Part shown: positions 14,001 to 26,700 of the stretch, in pieces
How the letters are laid out: every line of letters starts with the position of its first letter
Numbering within the stretch: position 1 is the first letter of the stretch
The notes under the pieces: generated by a model
Database searches by the model: none
What the model saw: the letters and a program-made list of their open reading frames with translations, nothing else
What the model was told of the DNA's origin: nothing
Translations under genes and position numbers: made by a program
Assembly: GCA_037389465.1 (NCBI GenBank)
Contig: JAZARR010000129.1
Coordinates: forward strand, 1-64,000
Direction: 5' to 3'
Origin: Baylisascaris procyonis
Lineage: Eukaryota > Nematoda > Chromadorea > Rhabditida > Ascarididae
DNA length: 64,000 nucleotides

Positions 14001-17000
14001 TCAGTGGATTTCAAATTGAAACTACAGGGCAATCACCTGTTGAATGTAATGCACTCTTAGTAGAGGTGTGGACAGACATATGCTGCAAGGTTGTTAGGAA
14101 CACTGTGCCCACGCCGAGGCAGGGAACGTGAATCCAGCCTACTGGATCTAGACGATGCCTATAAACGCCCTATCCAGGTCAACTACCCTGAAACGAATGA
14201 AGAAACGTCGATATGCATAATATGAGTGCAGCATTGGCACAAGAGAAATGGTAAATCAACGAATTGTTGCATCTCGAGCCAAATGTAACCAACTTCTAAT
14301 ACTTGAATAATCGCTAAAAAAATAACATATCAGAACACATTCAACGAGTTGAGTGATGAGCCCAATAGTCTTGATTCGACATCTCTATATATCCGGTCCA
14401 CGGTGGGCATTCCATCGGTACCTTTCAAATAGCTTCTAAAAGACCCATGCCCCGTCAATTTGGCAGCTATACTGCCCTTACCAAAACAGGTTTACGAAAC
14501 AGACGATTAAGATTGGCATTTCACCAAGCAGATCATCCCCCTTCCCAACTCATTCTAGCAATTCCCACAAACATTATCTCGAACAACTTGCAATCAAATA
14601 AAGAAATAACAAAACAAGTCCTACAAGCGCGAGCCGAATGGTGGAGAAGAGTGGCGCGCGCGGATTATCATTTTTCAAATCTGCGCTTCAACCTTGCGCA
14701 GACTGTTCACTGCGGGATTAGCAAAGATGTTGCAGCGCAAAATCATGCTCAAACCTGTTCGAGCGTCATTTATGCCGGATTTCAATGCGTTATGGGGACG
14801 TTTCTTGATGTTGAAGTCCACTTCTACCACTTGTCTTTGTTTAAAATTTCTTCGTTTCCTCAGGCTTTCTTAGAAGGTTTTATGCAAAATTTGTGTAACT
14901 CTGTCAGGTAGAGTGTTTAGCATGCATACTTATTGTACATGCTTAGGATAGCACAGTATGCTGGCCACGCGACAATTGCGCCACTAGATGATGACCGCTT
15001 CATATGATAATAGCGGAGCGTCGAAATGTTCATCACTGTTAAAATGTCAAGTACAGAAATGTCATATTTCGAGTGCAACATTAAAATATAACCGAAGTCT
15101 TAGTGTAAAGTAAAGCCCCTAAGTTTTAAACGGGCGGTTGCTTAACGAGGCATAGTTGCCAAGAGCGCAAATGTCGTGGCATTCAGCGGAAGTGTCCCGA
15201 AGCATGCAGATGGCATATATAAGGCTTCCATATGATACTTCGGGCATCTTTAATAATGAAGTGCAGAGAACATAATCGCCGCAAAATTCGATATCTTTAC
15301 CGCATATAAGAGATGTCGTGCAATAAAATGCTTGACGCAGCAAGCAGGTGCACTACAGTACAGGACAGTAAACGTTCGGAGAGGGTGCAGTAAGAGTAAA
15401 GTAAATTAATTGTTTTTATTGGAACAGTATATTTAGTCATTGCGGTGGTTATCTTATGGTGCGCTCCTTGCAAGACCCAACAGAACCGGAGCCAGGCATA
15501 ATAGCTGCGAAGATAGAGGGAGGAGGGTGACAGTGCTGCTAGGTGAAATAAGGCACCCAGTTGGAATTTTCTGATTTGTGGACACACATATCTGCAGATT
15601 TGTACGCGCAGTTGTTTATTGGAGCCACGCAACCACAACCACTGCAAGGTTATCCACAGAAGATGTACTCCAAAAACTTTCAAAGTCCGAGATTCAGGAG
15701 CTTTGACATATTGAATAAGTGAAACACATAAAAAAGGAGAAAACATGCGAATTGAAATCATCGCAACTCGAACTCATAACAACCACCCACCAGAAACGAA
15801 CCAGTCGGCACGTCTGAAACAGCATACAATGAATGAGTGATTGAGAGATGCGTACTATATCGCAGATTTTTTAATGGGTAGATCAATTTCGCGGGGAGAT
15901 ATGCCCGAGGTTTGGTCATCTTTAGTGAGCAATATGCGATTGCCCTCCACCAGCAATTTTCACGAGGATTGACTTGGCGCGAATTCTGCTTCTTCCATCC
16001 TCACCGAAAAGTCGTTTTTTTCGGGATAAAACGCATATATTGTTCATGTTTTTGCAAGGTTTTCGTTGAATTAATGTGGGGTGGTATGAACGTCGTGCAT
16101 GTAGGGAATGTGTATGAGAGGGGAGGGCGAGGATGCGGGGAATGGGATGTATGCAATGCTGCATCAGATGCATCAGATTGTTTTCCTTCCTTAGGCGTCT
16201 TTCCTATAGCACTTCTGTTTTGTTTGCATTTCGAACTCCCACTAACTCCTAGATGCAATGTTAATATCACCCCGCCCTCCTTCCCTTGGCATTCTTCCCC
16301 CTTAGATTGCTTATTAAGGCTCGTTTTGGTTCGAATGTAATAATTTGGCGCAGAATCATAAATTAAATACATCACATCACTAATTCTTGTATCATCACAT
16401 CCCTAATTTTATGCTGTTTTTTGTGTGCAGTCACCGTAGCTGCTCAAAAACCTTATGCCAGTGTATTTTTTGATGATCCGAAGTGCGCCTCATTCCTAGT
16501 GAAGCTCATTCGATTCTCCTCGACGACACAAAATCGGATAATATTGGCACTTCCCCAAATTTCTATCATCTCAATTCCGATTTTTAAAGGCAGCAGCAGT
16601 ATGATTCAGTTGTCCGATCTATTTTATTCGCTTTTATTAAGTATTTTGATGATGTTTCTATACAGCTCTGTTACAAGAAAGTTGAGTCGGCACCTATATG
16701 TCCATCTGTCCCATTGTTTGTTTTTGTCTGTTGGATGTTTTCGGCTTGGAGTGCGATGTGTCGGCATTGTCAATATTCCGATCAGTTGTTTCGGGCATAT
16801 TTCAATATGCAAATTTTTTGTTAACTCACTAGACAGCCGACCAATTGAATACTATTCCAATTTGCAAATAATTGAAAATTGTTCGAAGGCGCGCATTTAA
16901 AAGCAGAGAAATAGATGCCGAACGTCGCCTTTTAATATTCAAAATCATGTTGTTATATGTACTTTCATCAAATGGCGTTCTGTATTCATAAAGTTTAGAA

Positions 17001-17725
17001 TTTCAGCAGTTAGTCGAAGGGAGCCTTGTTGTCGGAGTCGGTTGGGAGTGCTACCATCAACTAACGTTTCGTTTTTCTGTCGGGTTAATTCCTCACCTTC
17101 CCCGTGAATTTTGAGAAAAGTCGTTGAAGGTATCAATTGTTATTTGTTATAAAACTACCGTGCCATTCTTTCATTTCTTATTATTGACATTTGTTTCTGT
17201 TATTCGTAGTTGTGTTTATATTGGATATTTGTATAAATTGTTGCGGAAGTTGCCACAGTTTTATTTTGTGAAGCTTTTTCCATGATTTTGCATCCGAGAT
17301 CCCGCATCAGAAACCTTTCTGACTTCCCCGAACTCTGTGAGGTTCTTCTTTATCTGTCGTACCCCTCAGACCTTGCCATATCTCACTATTGTTTTTTTTC
17401 TGATTTCTGCAGAACAGCAATCAGAATTGCTTTCAACGACAACATTGGGCTCAGATATAAAATGTAATTGGTTCTATAAATAGCTCATTTCTTCAACAAG
17501 AAGTTTGAAGGTTTCCTTAGCCATTGGAAGGATGAAGGGAGAAGGGAGTAGAAGTTTTGATTAGTGAATTAAACTATATTGCTAATTCTTTAGCGGTTAT
17601 AAAAAATCAAATTTTTGAGTAGTGAAATGCCGCACGACCATTTAAGCTACCAACACAATTATGATTGCAGCCAGCCGTTAATGTGATTCTCGTTTGATGG
17701 TCGGTCTTTATGAGCGTACGATGAA
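11004..17725. other. Intergenic region between divergent pds-5 and sas-4
   Basis: About 6.7 kb separates the 5' ends of the two divergent genes. Open frames up to 159 aa occur (for example 12188-12502, 14447-14911, 15297-15761, 16001-16375 and 16421-16900), but none matches a family I know and most overlap others on the opposite strand. The region presumably holds both promoters. A local GC-rich patch with GGCGCGCGCGG at about 14653, followed by TCTGCGC and GCGCAGA as inverted arms around a 9-base loop (14679-14702), stands out from the AT-rich surroundings. Confidence 0.5.
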
Positions 17726-17773
17726 ATGATAAATGATAAACCGACGAGACCATTCCTTCGTAAAGGTGAAGGC
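17726..17773 (+). other. sas-4: sas-4 first coding exon with RPFLRKGEG motif
   Basis: The ATG at 17726 opens a frame of 16 codons ending RPFLRKGEG, then a GTAACG donor in phase 0. The motif matches the (R/K)PFL(K/R)RGEG signature found in CPAP, TCP10 and nematode SAS-4 proteins. An in-frame stop lies 15 bases upstream, so this is a plausible true start. The next exon (18700) follows TATTTTTAG and continues in phase. Confidence 0.75.
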
Positions 17774-20700
17774 GTAACGGGACGTCTTATGGTTCGTTGT
17801 TTTTGCATTTATTTTGTTCTTTTTATATGCGATGCGTGCCATGCTTGTGCATGCTTATTTGTATTCATGATGGTGTTTGTGTCTATCTGTCTGACCGTTC
17901 ATCTGGTAGTTTCACTTCAGAAAGCACTGAAGTTTGGATTGCATGGGTTGGTGATCGTTATATATGGCACATAATGATCTCCAATATCAACTTCACATTG
18001 ATCCATCCATTTCGAAGAGGATTAAGAAACAAAACGTTCTGCAACAATGCAGATCATGTGTTGTGAACGGTTGGGCTGCGAAGTATATGTGTGCTGATTT
18101 AGTTAAAATCAAGTGCTTATTGCTCATCTTAACATTTTTCTGTATAACCGTGATTGCAAAAAGCGCATATCGCATCAACTCTTCACTTGTGCATTTCCAC
18201 TTATTTTACACTTTTCCGTTCCCTTTAATTGGTGAATCTTTGTGGTATTTGACACTCTAAAATGGTGACTAATTTTGACGAAACAAAAATGTCGCTCTCT
18301 TAACAAAAATATTTTACTTAAGGAAAGCGGAATCAAATAGCGAACGATGTCTACGTACTTATCTTTGCTGTAAGATACACACGTCGTTTGTATCTGTATC
18401 TTCTATTACTGCACTTTTCTCATTGCACTAAATCTATTTCGCATTGTTTACATTAACATGATCCTATTTTTATCGCAACATACAAAAATTGATTGCAGAG
18501 TGGATGCTGGTGGATATTCATCTATCTGCCACCTCCTTGATTGCTTTGCAATGCAATAGTATCATGCCATTTGCTGAATGCATCGTGCATTTCCCACATT
18601 CTGTACCGCAACGCTTCAGTTAACCACGATAATATAATTGATGAGTCATGAAGAGATTTGCAAGCCCCATGTCACATCTTATTGTTACTATATTTTTAGA
18701 ATAAAGTGCACTACCCACAATTAAGAGCGTCATCTCAATCGCAGAACTCATCTGCTCCTGATGATGTTCTTATCGCTTCGCCACCTCTTGCACCTGATCT
18801 CGACTTCGGCTCCGAAACTAACGATGGTGCGTTTTTTTTTTTTGTTTTTTCAGAGAGTTTTCAATCTTCCTTTCTCGAATCGGTTGGGTGGAAGTCATTT
18901 TAAAGATAAACTTTACAGGTTTGTTTAACGTTTAAAACTAGGTTAAATGAATATTTGATAAAGGAAACGTATGGAAGGGCTTAGATTTCATATGCACTGA
19001 TACTCGAGATTCCTTTCCCCTGTTGCCTTTGCTTTTATTTCGTTCTCAAATTGATCTGCCGGAAGCTGTAACTGAGCAGTGGAAACTGCAACGATGTTGG
19101 GGAATGACGATATATTTAACTTTGAAGATGACGTGTATACATTTGTGGGAAATGTGGAACGAATGGCTTTGAGCTTTAAAATTATTGACTGATATGACTG
19201 ATAAATAAATTTGGGGTATCAGCCGTCAGTTTCGAACCCGTAATTGAATATTTTAGGCTGCAGAAGTCGATTTTCAGATTTGGTGCCCACCTCCGCTTAT
19301 AAATGTCGAAACTCGGTGTCTCACATAAAATTGAAAAAATTGAATTCTCCTTTGCCTTTTTTGATTAGGTTGATTTTTTGCAGGTCGGCATCCATCACAG
19401 GTAAACGGTTCCCATATAAAGGAACAGCCGACCGATGGATGCATACGTAGTGGTTCAAGTTCATCACAGGTCACGACTCAGGTAACGTTTTAGGTTTAGA
19501 GTCGTCTGACACACCGATGGTGCTGAAAGATGATGTAGTGCTACCATACGATTCTCAGCAAAACCCCTGGCTAGTGCGGGCCCGTTCGAATTTAGATGAA
19601 GTCATTTAAATATGTTGCTGTGGAGCAGGAGAGGCTTGCACTTCATACGGATAGTGTAGTATTTAAGTTATAAAGTGAAGGTATAAATTGTTTATCACTT
19701 CGAGCTCTGTAGCACCTCATTAGTCTGGCGGAATCATTGTTTGAATTATTTTGTTTGGATTTTTGCATTTCGGGATATCACAAAGTGATGATCGTTTCGA
19801 TTGTGACAAAATGTGCATCTGTTATTCAACGTGACCTAAGAAATGAAATTGTTTGAAGTTTGTTCATCTCTGATGTTTTCGGCAATTCAGTGCATTGAAC
19901 AACTGCTTGAATGCTGGCAGTGATTGTGCACATTAACCTTATATGTGTCGTAGCTGTTGGGTGAGTTCAACAAAGATGCACTGACGGTGATCCCTCGACC
20001 AACCATCCTTCTGACTGAGATTCTTAGGCTGCCGTATTTCATACACTTTCTTCTCTCTCTTTTATTAACACGTCACAGAAATTGTAAACTCGCTGTTTGT
20101 GAGCTACCTCTAAAATTTATTTATATGTTACATGGAGAACATTGGCAATTTCAGGGGCAGCGGTCCAGCTCAAGTCGTCCTTTGACAGGCACTACGGACA
20201 GTGGTTACCCTGAGGATCCGCTGGTGTTGTTAAGTCCAGTACTCACAGAAGACAGTCGCCTTTGGGCATCGGCAGATCAAGATGTAACAACTGACGGTGG
20301 GCATGGCAGTCCGACAGCTGGGATCCCAGGTCTGATTATTCTCCTTTTCAGCGGGTTTTTAAAAGTTTTGATGCTCAATTATAAAAACCTTCGAAGTTAA
20401 TTAGCCCGTCCGATATACGTATGTAAAGTCTTTCAGCCGAAGATTGGCTGGTTAGCCTACTTCACCAAAGATTTTGAATTATTCTTGCTGTGATAATTTG
20501 CGCTTTCATGAGTATACAGTTTGGCTGTTATGATTTCAGCTTCATCTTTGCATGAGAATGAATGCAGTCATTCGGTTGAATACGATGTAAGTGACTACCC
20601 CGAATCGACTATTTCAGCGGCAGGTGCTGCTCAGCGTAAAAGAAGATCGCCTGTGGACATACAGATAAACGGTTAGTTGAAGTTTCTTTGAAATATGCAA

Positions 20701-23700
20701 TTAGAATAAGGGGGATTATAGACGAGGAATTGGTGAAATGTTGTCTTAAGGAGTTGGTGTTTATTGCTGTTGTTTTAAACTGGTACTAAGTGGAACTGGA
20801 AACAATTGGCTTGATGTGAAATTCAAGTTCAAATTTATTTCATTAAGGTTCTGTTTGCGGTTTGCTTTGGAAATTGGCTTGTTACATGTGTTACGAGTGA
20901 ATCTGAGAGTTCCTAAGAAGGTGTTCACTTTTGATGGTACTCGACTTCATTCACAAGCACCTGTGTTTTAAGTTGTTTCTAAAAGTCTTCTGTGCTTAGA
21001 TAACTGTTCTTGCTACTATTTTGATTCTTATTCCTGCAGCGTTGATCAGAGGAAAAAGATTCCTCCTTAAGGGGTCAAAAATACCTCTTTATTGGACTAT
21101 TGAATATTTTGTGGATCTCTCAAACCGCACAGATTAACTCACTAATAAAACACATTACGTCCTCTTTGATATCAGAATTTTCGAGGTAATCGTTGTTTTG
21201 AATAATTTTTGCCCGATTCTTAAGTGCGCCGTAGTTGTCAGCCAAAGGCTGTGCTAATGTTAACGTAATCTTAAGGTTGATAGGCATGGTTGCCTTTAAG
21301 TGAGATGTACAACCGTTCTATGCTTATGCAGTTGAGGGCGAGGAGGGGTCGTGAGGGTGAACTAGCAAGTGCCCACTAATATATGGCTTTGATATCTATA
21401 GCCGACATCTGTGCATGACGCTTTTCCGATTCTTTTCTTTCACTCTCATTTTTATCTATGCTGCGGTGCAATTATATCAGCGAATATTTCGCATTTCATA
21501 TGCAACGTAGGCTTAACCTAAGTTTTTCGTATGACGCTCGTTCACGGGCTTTCTCGACCGGTGGTCGAAGCCCGTCACTTATTTTTGACGTTACCAACCG
21601 TGAACAAAAGGAAGATGGACCACCCACCATGCAGGCTGTACAGATCTTGAAAGATAAAGGTTAGTGAGTGATATTGGTGTTCTAAGTCCGACTGAGACTG
21701 CAGTCCCTGAGAAGTTTAAGGGCCTTCGAACAAAATTTTCTCGCGATCCAACACTAACTGTGTTCCTTGGTGGTGGGAGAGAAAGGGGAGATATCCTTTT
21801 GCATATTGTTAACCTCATAGCTATTGAGTATCGCAAATTGATTTTCAGCTTATTGTGAGATGGCCTTAGAAGTGATGCTGAACAATAATAAAGGGCTGAA
21901 TTGAGGGAGAAAGAACCCTGCAGTTTTAATTTGAAGAAAGAAGGATATTCGATTCGGGAGAAGAAAGTAGACAGCATTTGATGGAGTCAAGGAATTATCT
22001 GCTTTTTTTTCTTGGTCTGCTGCTTTTTAGCTGTATTATTCGGTTTGGATGATTGTTCTTGGAGTCAGAGATATATCAAGAACGGTTATTTTATTACTGT
22101 CTTCATTAGGAAAATGTGTTGCTGTGTTGGAGAAATTGTGCTTTCCTTATGAAGTTCACAGACTTATGAGTTGTAGGTACCGTAGGTGTCGACTGAATGG
22201 CGAAATGGTACTATCTTGATGAATAAACTTAATGACAGATGCCATTTTAAATCATTTACTGCTTAAAACGCTGAGCATAACGGCTGTTTGGTGGAGTGAT
22301 AAACCAGCTGCGAAGAAATCACTGGCCCGAATCCTTCAAGAAATAAAGTTTTTATCTGCACATCGAGAGGGAAATGTTTTAATATTCGATTGAAAAGTTC
22401 CAGAGGCAAAGTTACTAATAAATGCTGCCGTTTCAAAGCCTTTCAACCTTAACTATCTATCGTAGATAGAATATTCTCGTTATGATCACATTTAATGCAT
22501 CTCAGAATTAGTTATTCGAATCAAGTGATGGAACTTATACAATGAAAGTGGGATTTTCTTTAGCAGTGAACGATACTCACATATCGATGGACAATTCGAC
22601 CGCCGAGTTTGAACGTATCGAAGCACAAGTGAACGGTGTCGACTTACCGCAAGGGGAACAAAGGGCACTCAGCAGTAACTCCCATACTACCGATGGTACT
22701 CGCTCGAGGCATTGGCGCAGTGTTTTAGGGATTTCGGAAAAGAGGCTGCTAAAAACAATGTAAGCGAGTTTCATCGTTTTTCTAAGTTTTTTTCGATGAG
22801 CTATGGTAGTTTTCTATTTGGTTGGGCGATAGCTCAAGTATCGAAATGTATCAAAAGCTTTCTGTTGAGAAAGGTTGAAGTTTTTTTGCTTATGAATTTT
22901 AATTTCTAAGGGAAAAGGACATTTTTCCCATTTCTGTTTTCCATTATCGCTTGAACAGCTCATTCGTTGTTTCATCTTCTAAATTCGTTAACGTATTGGA
23001 AGCCATATAAAGTGAATTAAATATTCATCCTTCTCGGAGTTCAATTTGAAGTGTCCTTCACGATTGCGGTTATTTAAAGCTTTTTCTTTGGGTATTTCAA
23101 TTATCTATTGCGTCCTTACATCGCAATTTAAAATCTAGGGTACTCTACTTGAATTTTAAGCAGGTGCTATCGAGTTTAGAAAGCATGGTTTGTAATTTAA
23201 AGAACCCCTTACTAATGTGATCGCTCAAAAATTTCCTCTTCGCCACTGCAAATGAGTTCTGAAGTATTAGTGGTTTCTATTCGACTATGTCTGAAGTAAA
23301 GATTCAGTATTACTCGGGCCTGTAGAGGACGAGGAGATTGCTTTTAAGGAGTTTCCTTCGCAGACTATAACGTCAAGTAGTGGAATTTCGTCGACGACAC
23401 CATCGGATGGGGAGAGGTCTACACCAAAGGCGGTGGAATATAAGGAAACTGATCCTCTAGAAGAGACTCGTTTGAGGATTCAACGAATGAATGCAGAAAG
23501 AAGGCATCGAAGTAGTGGTAAGCTGATGTATCATTTCTTGCTATATGGTGAAGGAGGGTTTAATGAGACAGGTATCAGAACAGTTACAAGAGCGCCGACA
23601 GGTATGCGAAAAAACATTGCCGGTTCCGTTAATGAATGTTTCACGCAAAACAAGTGAAATATTTGGATGAAATAATTCGTGGAAACGAGTGATTGATGAG

Positions 23701-26700
23701 TGCATATATAGGAGACTTGGATTATATACGAGTCTTAACATTTAACCGAAATAGAGAATGCTCAGTGATGATGCAGAGTCGCATTTGTGGGCCGACTTTC
23801 AAAGATACTGTTTTCTTACTTGCTCCTCTGGGCGCATTTATGTGTGCCTCGCAATAAAACAGATTTTTATGGATATTATCTCCTTATCTTATCGATTGTT
23901 TCATTTTCTTGAGGTATCGGTCGGAGTTAAATTTTATCCCACACAGAAGTTTCTGCTGATCTGTTGCCGGTTTATAGATTTTACATTTTGGAATTGATGC
24001 ATAATCGTGTCGATTGTTTATTGAGCAACAGAATGAAAGCTGTCTTGATAGTGTTTAGGCAGGCACACTTGTCTCATCTCTTAAAGGGGGATGGAACGAA
24101 ATGTGCTATCGGCAATCAAATGTCCCCTTCCCCTCCCCTACTGATCTCAGGTTGCTATACATCTTAAAAAGAGCTGTCTTCTGAAAAGATGTTATTTGAT
24201 TGCCTTTTGTTTTGATCTTAGAGCTTCATACCAAATAAGTGTTTTGTGAAAAAGGATTGTCTTTGAGGCTTTATTGCGTTTTGAAATTCGGTGTTACTTT
24301 TGGGTCTACTGGTGTTCTTAAACTGTACCACAGTGTAGCAAAGTGATAGGAAGATACATTTCATGTCGAAATGAGGGAGGAAAGGGTTTCATGTAATTGA
24401 AATCACCGTTTCGACGAGGGTATTTAACGTTCAAACCCGAAATGGATGGGTTTTAAAGCTTTGCTGATGCGTTTGAGGTGCGATAATTAAGTGAATTTCC
24501 CACATAATTGCTCCAAATACGTGCACCTCAAACTTATTCGTTTTAATAGGCTCTTAATTTGATTGCACATTTCCATAAACATAATCGATTTTAAAGTGGC
24601 AATATTTTTTAAGTATAATAAAAGACGAAAGTCTTTACATCTCTAATTGTTTGAATACGATGAGTAGGCACTTATAAGCGGTCAAATGACGTGGCTGCGG
24701 GAGTTGATCTAACGTTTCGATCACTTCATCGAAATCGGTGTTTAGCTTCATCGGCTTCGTCGATAGGACTGCGTCCAATGAGAGTGTTTCCATCGATTTT
24801 TGATAAGGTAAACTCTTCAGTTTCTCGAGGGAGCAGAATATAATTCATATCGGTGATTGAATTAACCAGCGTCGGGAAGTGATTGCGGTTTGAAAAATTC
24901 GTAGTGAGGGAAGTTAAATTTTGAGAGATTTTTGTCGACATTTTCGAAGCGAATTCTTGGCATATGTGCCATTTAATTAGGTGTTTCAGTACGATACCAG
25001 CATAAACAATATGGGAAGATGAGTGGAAATTAATTCCCTTTTTATCGTCTTTTTTGTCCTATACACATTTCTTAGAAATAAGCTGTTGCTTTATTTCAAA
25101 TCGTTGAAAAGTTATATTTGCAATGCTTAACGTCCCATATTTGTTGCTTATACGATTCATCACCCTTCGTGTTTTCTATTCGGACATTGAATTGCGGCGA
25201 TTCACACAATTTAATACTCTCCAAATATCTTTAGCTGATGAGGGGCCCGACAACGAAAAGAAGGCAGTAAGAGCCATTGTTTTTACCATTATTATAGTCA
25301 CGGTGATACTTCTCATCAATGCATTAGATTTTCATCATAGGAATTAGTGCTGAGCAATCGCCCGTTGTGGCAAAAAATTCTTGCATTTATACTCGAACGC
25401 CTTTTTTTCTTTTTTTTTTTTTGTCTCATTTATCTACATTTCTATCACTTTGCAGTGACTTTTATTTAGTAGTCTTCAGGCACTTGAAAGATTCCTAAAG
25501 TGAGATCGATCGTCACTGCCTCAGATCTTCTTGCTCTAGCCGTCATTTCCTGCTAGTAACTTTTAAATTTCTCTAATGGCGATGTTTTCAGCATCCCGCA
25601 CGTCGTGATCGTACTTTGCCTCCATCGCAAGCATCATTACGTCATCCCTTACCTTCTGATTCAACCTCTGGTGGATCTAGAACAACAGAAAGTGCATCCT
25701 CAGGAGGGGAAATGCCAGCAAGAGTTCGCTTCGGTATTGAAGAAGGGGCACGGCGACCTCGTCTTCTGCATTCGCACTCGACTCCTTTGCTGGAGGATTC
25801 TTTGGGTGAGGAATCACCTGGTGAACGTCTAGTGAGAGAGGTCCTTAACAGAGCTAAGCACATGGGGAAGCTGGTCTTCATACCAACTCAAGTTTACTAT
25901 ATTTCGTTTCATATTTGCAACCAGCATTAGTTTGCTTTTTATTCTCCACTTTACCTGTACCGCTTAGTACTAGCTGTACAGCCTGTACTGATTTACTTCC
26001 GTTCTCAGATGGTGTTTTGTAATTATATGTGCGCGCATTTTGGTGGTGAGAAATAGTTAACTGAAGTCACCAAAGCAATTCGCTTTAAGGCTTTTTGAAG
26101 TGTGCTTGATTAGTTTTTATGAGTAAGTGATAGTGTTTTGCTATGAGAGATGGGGGTCGCCATCGAGAAAAAGCGAATGGCAAGCATATCGAAGATGCCG
26201 TTATCGGCTGACCATCCGCAAGACAATCGCTGATAAGATCCAAAAACTTCCCTTTTCCAAGTCGTTCTGACTAAGAACTATTTATTTCTCAGATTTATGA
26301 ATTCTTCAAAACAAAGTGTAAATTATCTGTCAAAGAATTTGCCTAAGTAAACTGTATATAAGCACGGCTGTATGTCGATAAATTCATTGGTTTATCCGTT
26401 CATCGGTTCAACAGCGTCTTTCGCCACACATAAGGGGGAGATGAGCACAACCATCCTAGCACCATGCTAAATGCGAATAGCAGATGCATGTTTTAAAGCA
26501 CTGAATGATGTGCATCAAATTGATGAAGGTATGCCTATTCATTTAAAGTGTTTGCTTGAAGACATTCTTTATTAATGAAAATTACGATTTAAGCCTTCAA
26601 TGGTGGAGAAAGGTTGGTTTCTGGTCGTTTTTCTTTCAGTTAGGAAGTGAGTAAGTTGAGACGATGTGAGAATGGTGAGAAGAAATGGTTTCATTTCGTC

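Noticed and set aside
14447..14911. 154-codon plus-strand ORF in the intergenic region
   Set aside because: No recognisable motif, no flanking splice evidence, and its composition shifts along its length. It may overlap regulatory DNA.
15297..16375. Minus- and plus-strand ORFs of 124-154 codons
   Set aside because: They overlap each other on opposite strands, have no family resemblance, and look like chance open frames.
16421..16900. 159-codon plus-strand ORF upstream of sas-4
   Set aside because: It follows a TGTGCAG acceptor-like sequence, but the peptide is low in conserved features. SAS-4 already has a plausible start at 17726 with an upstream in-frame stop.
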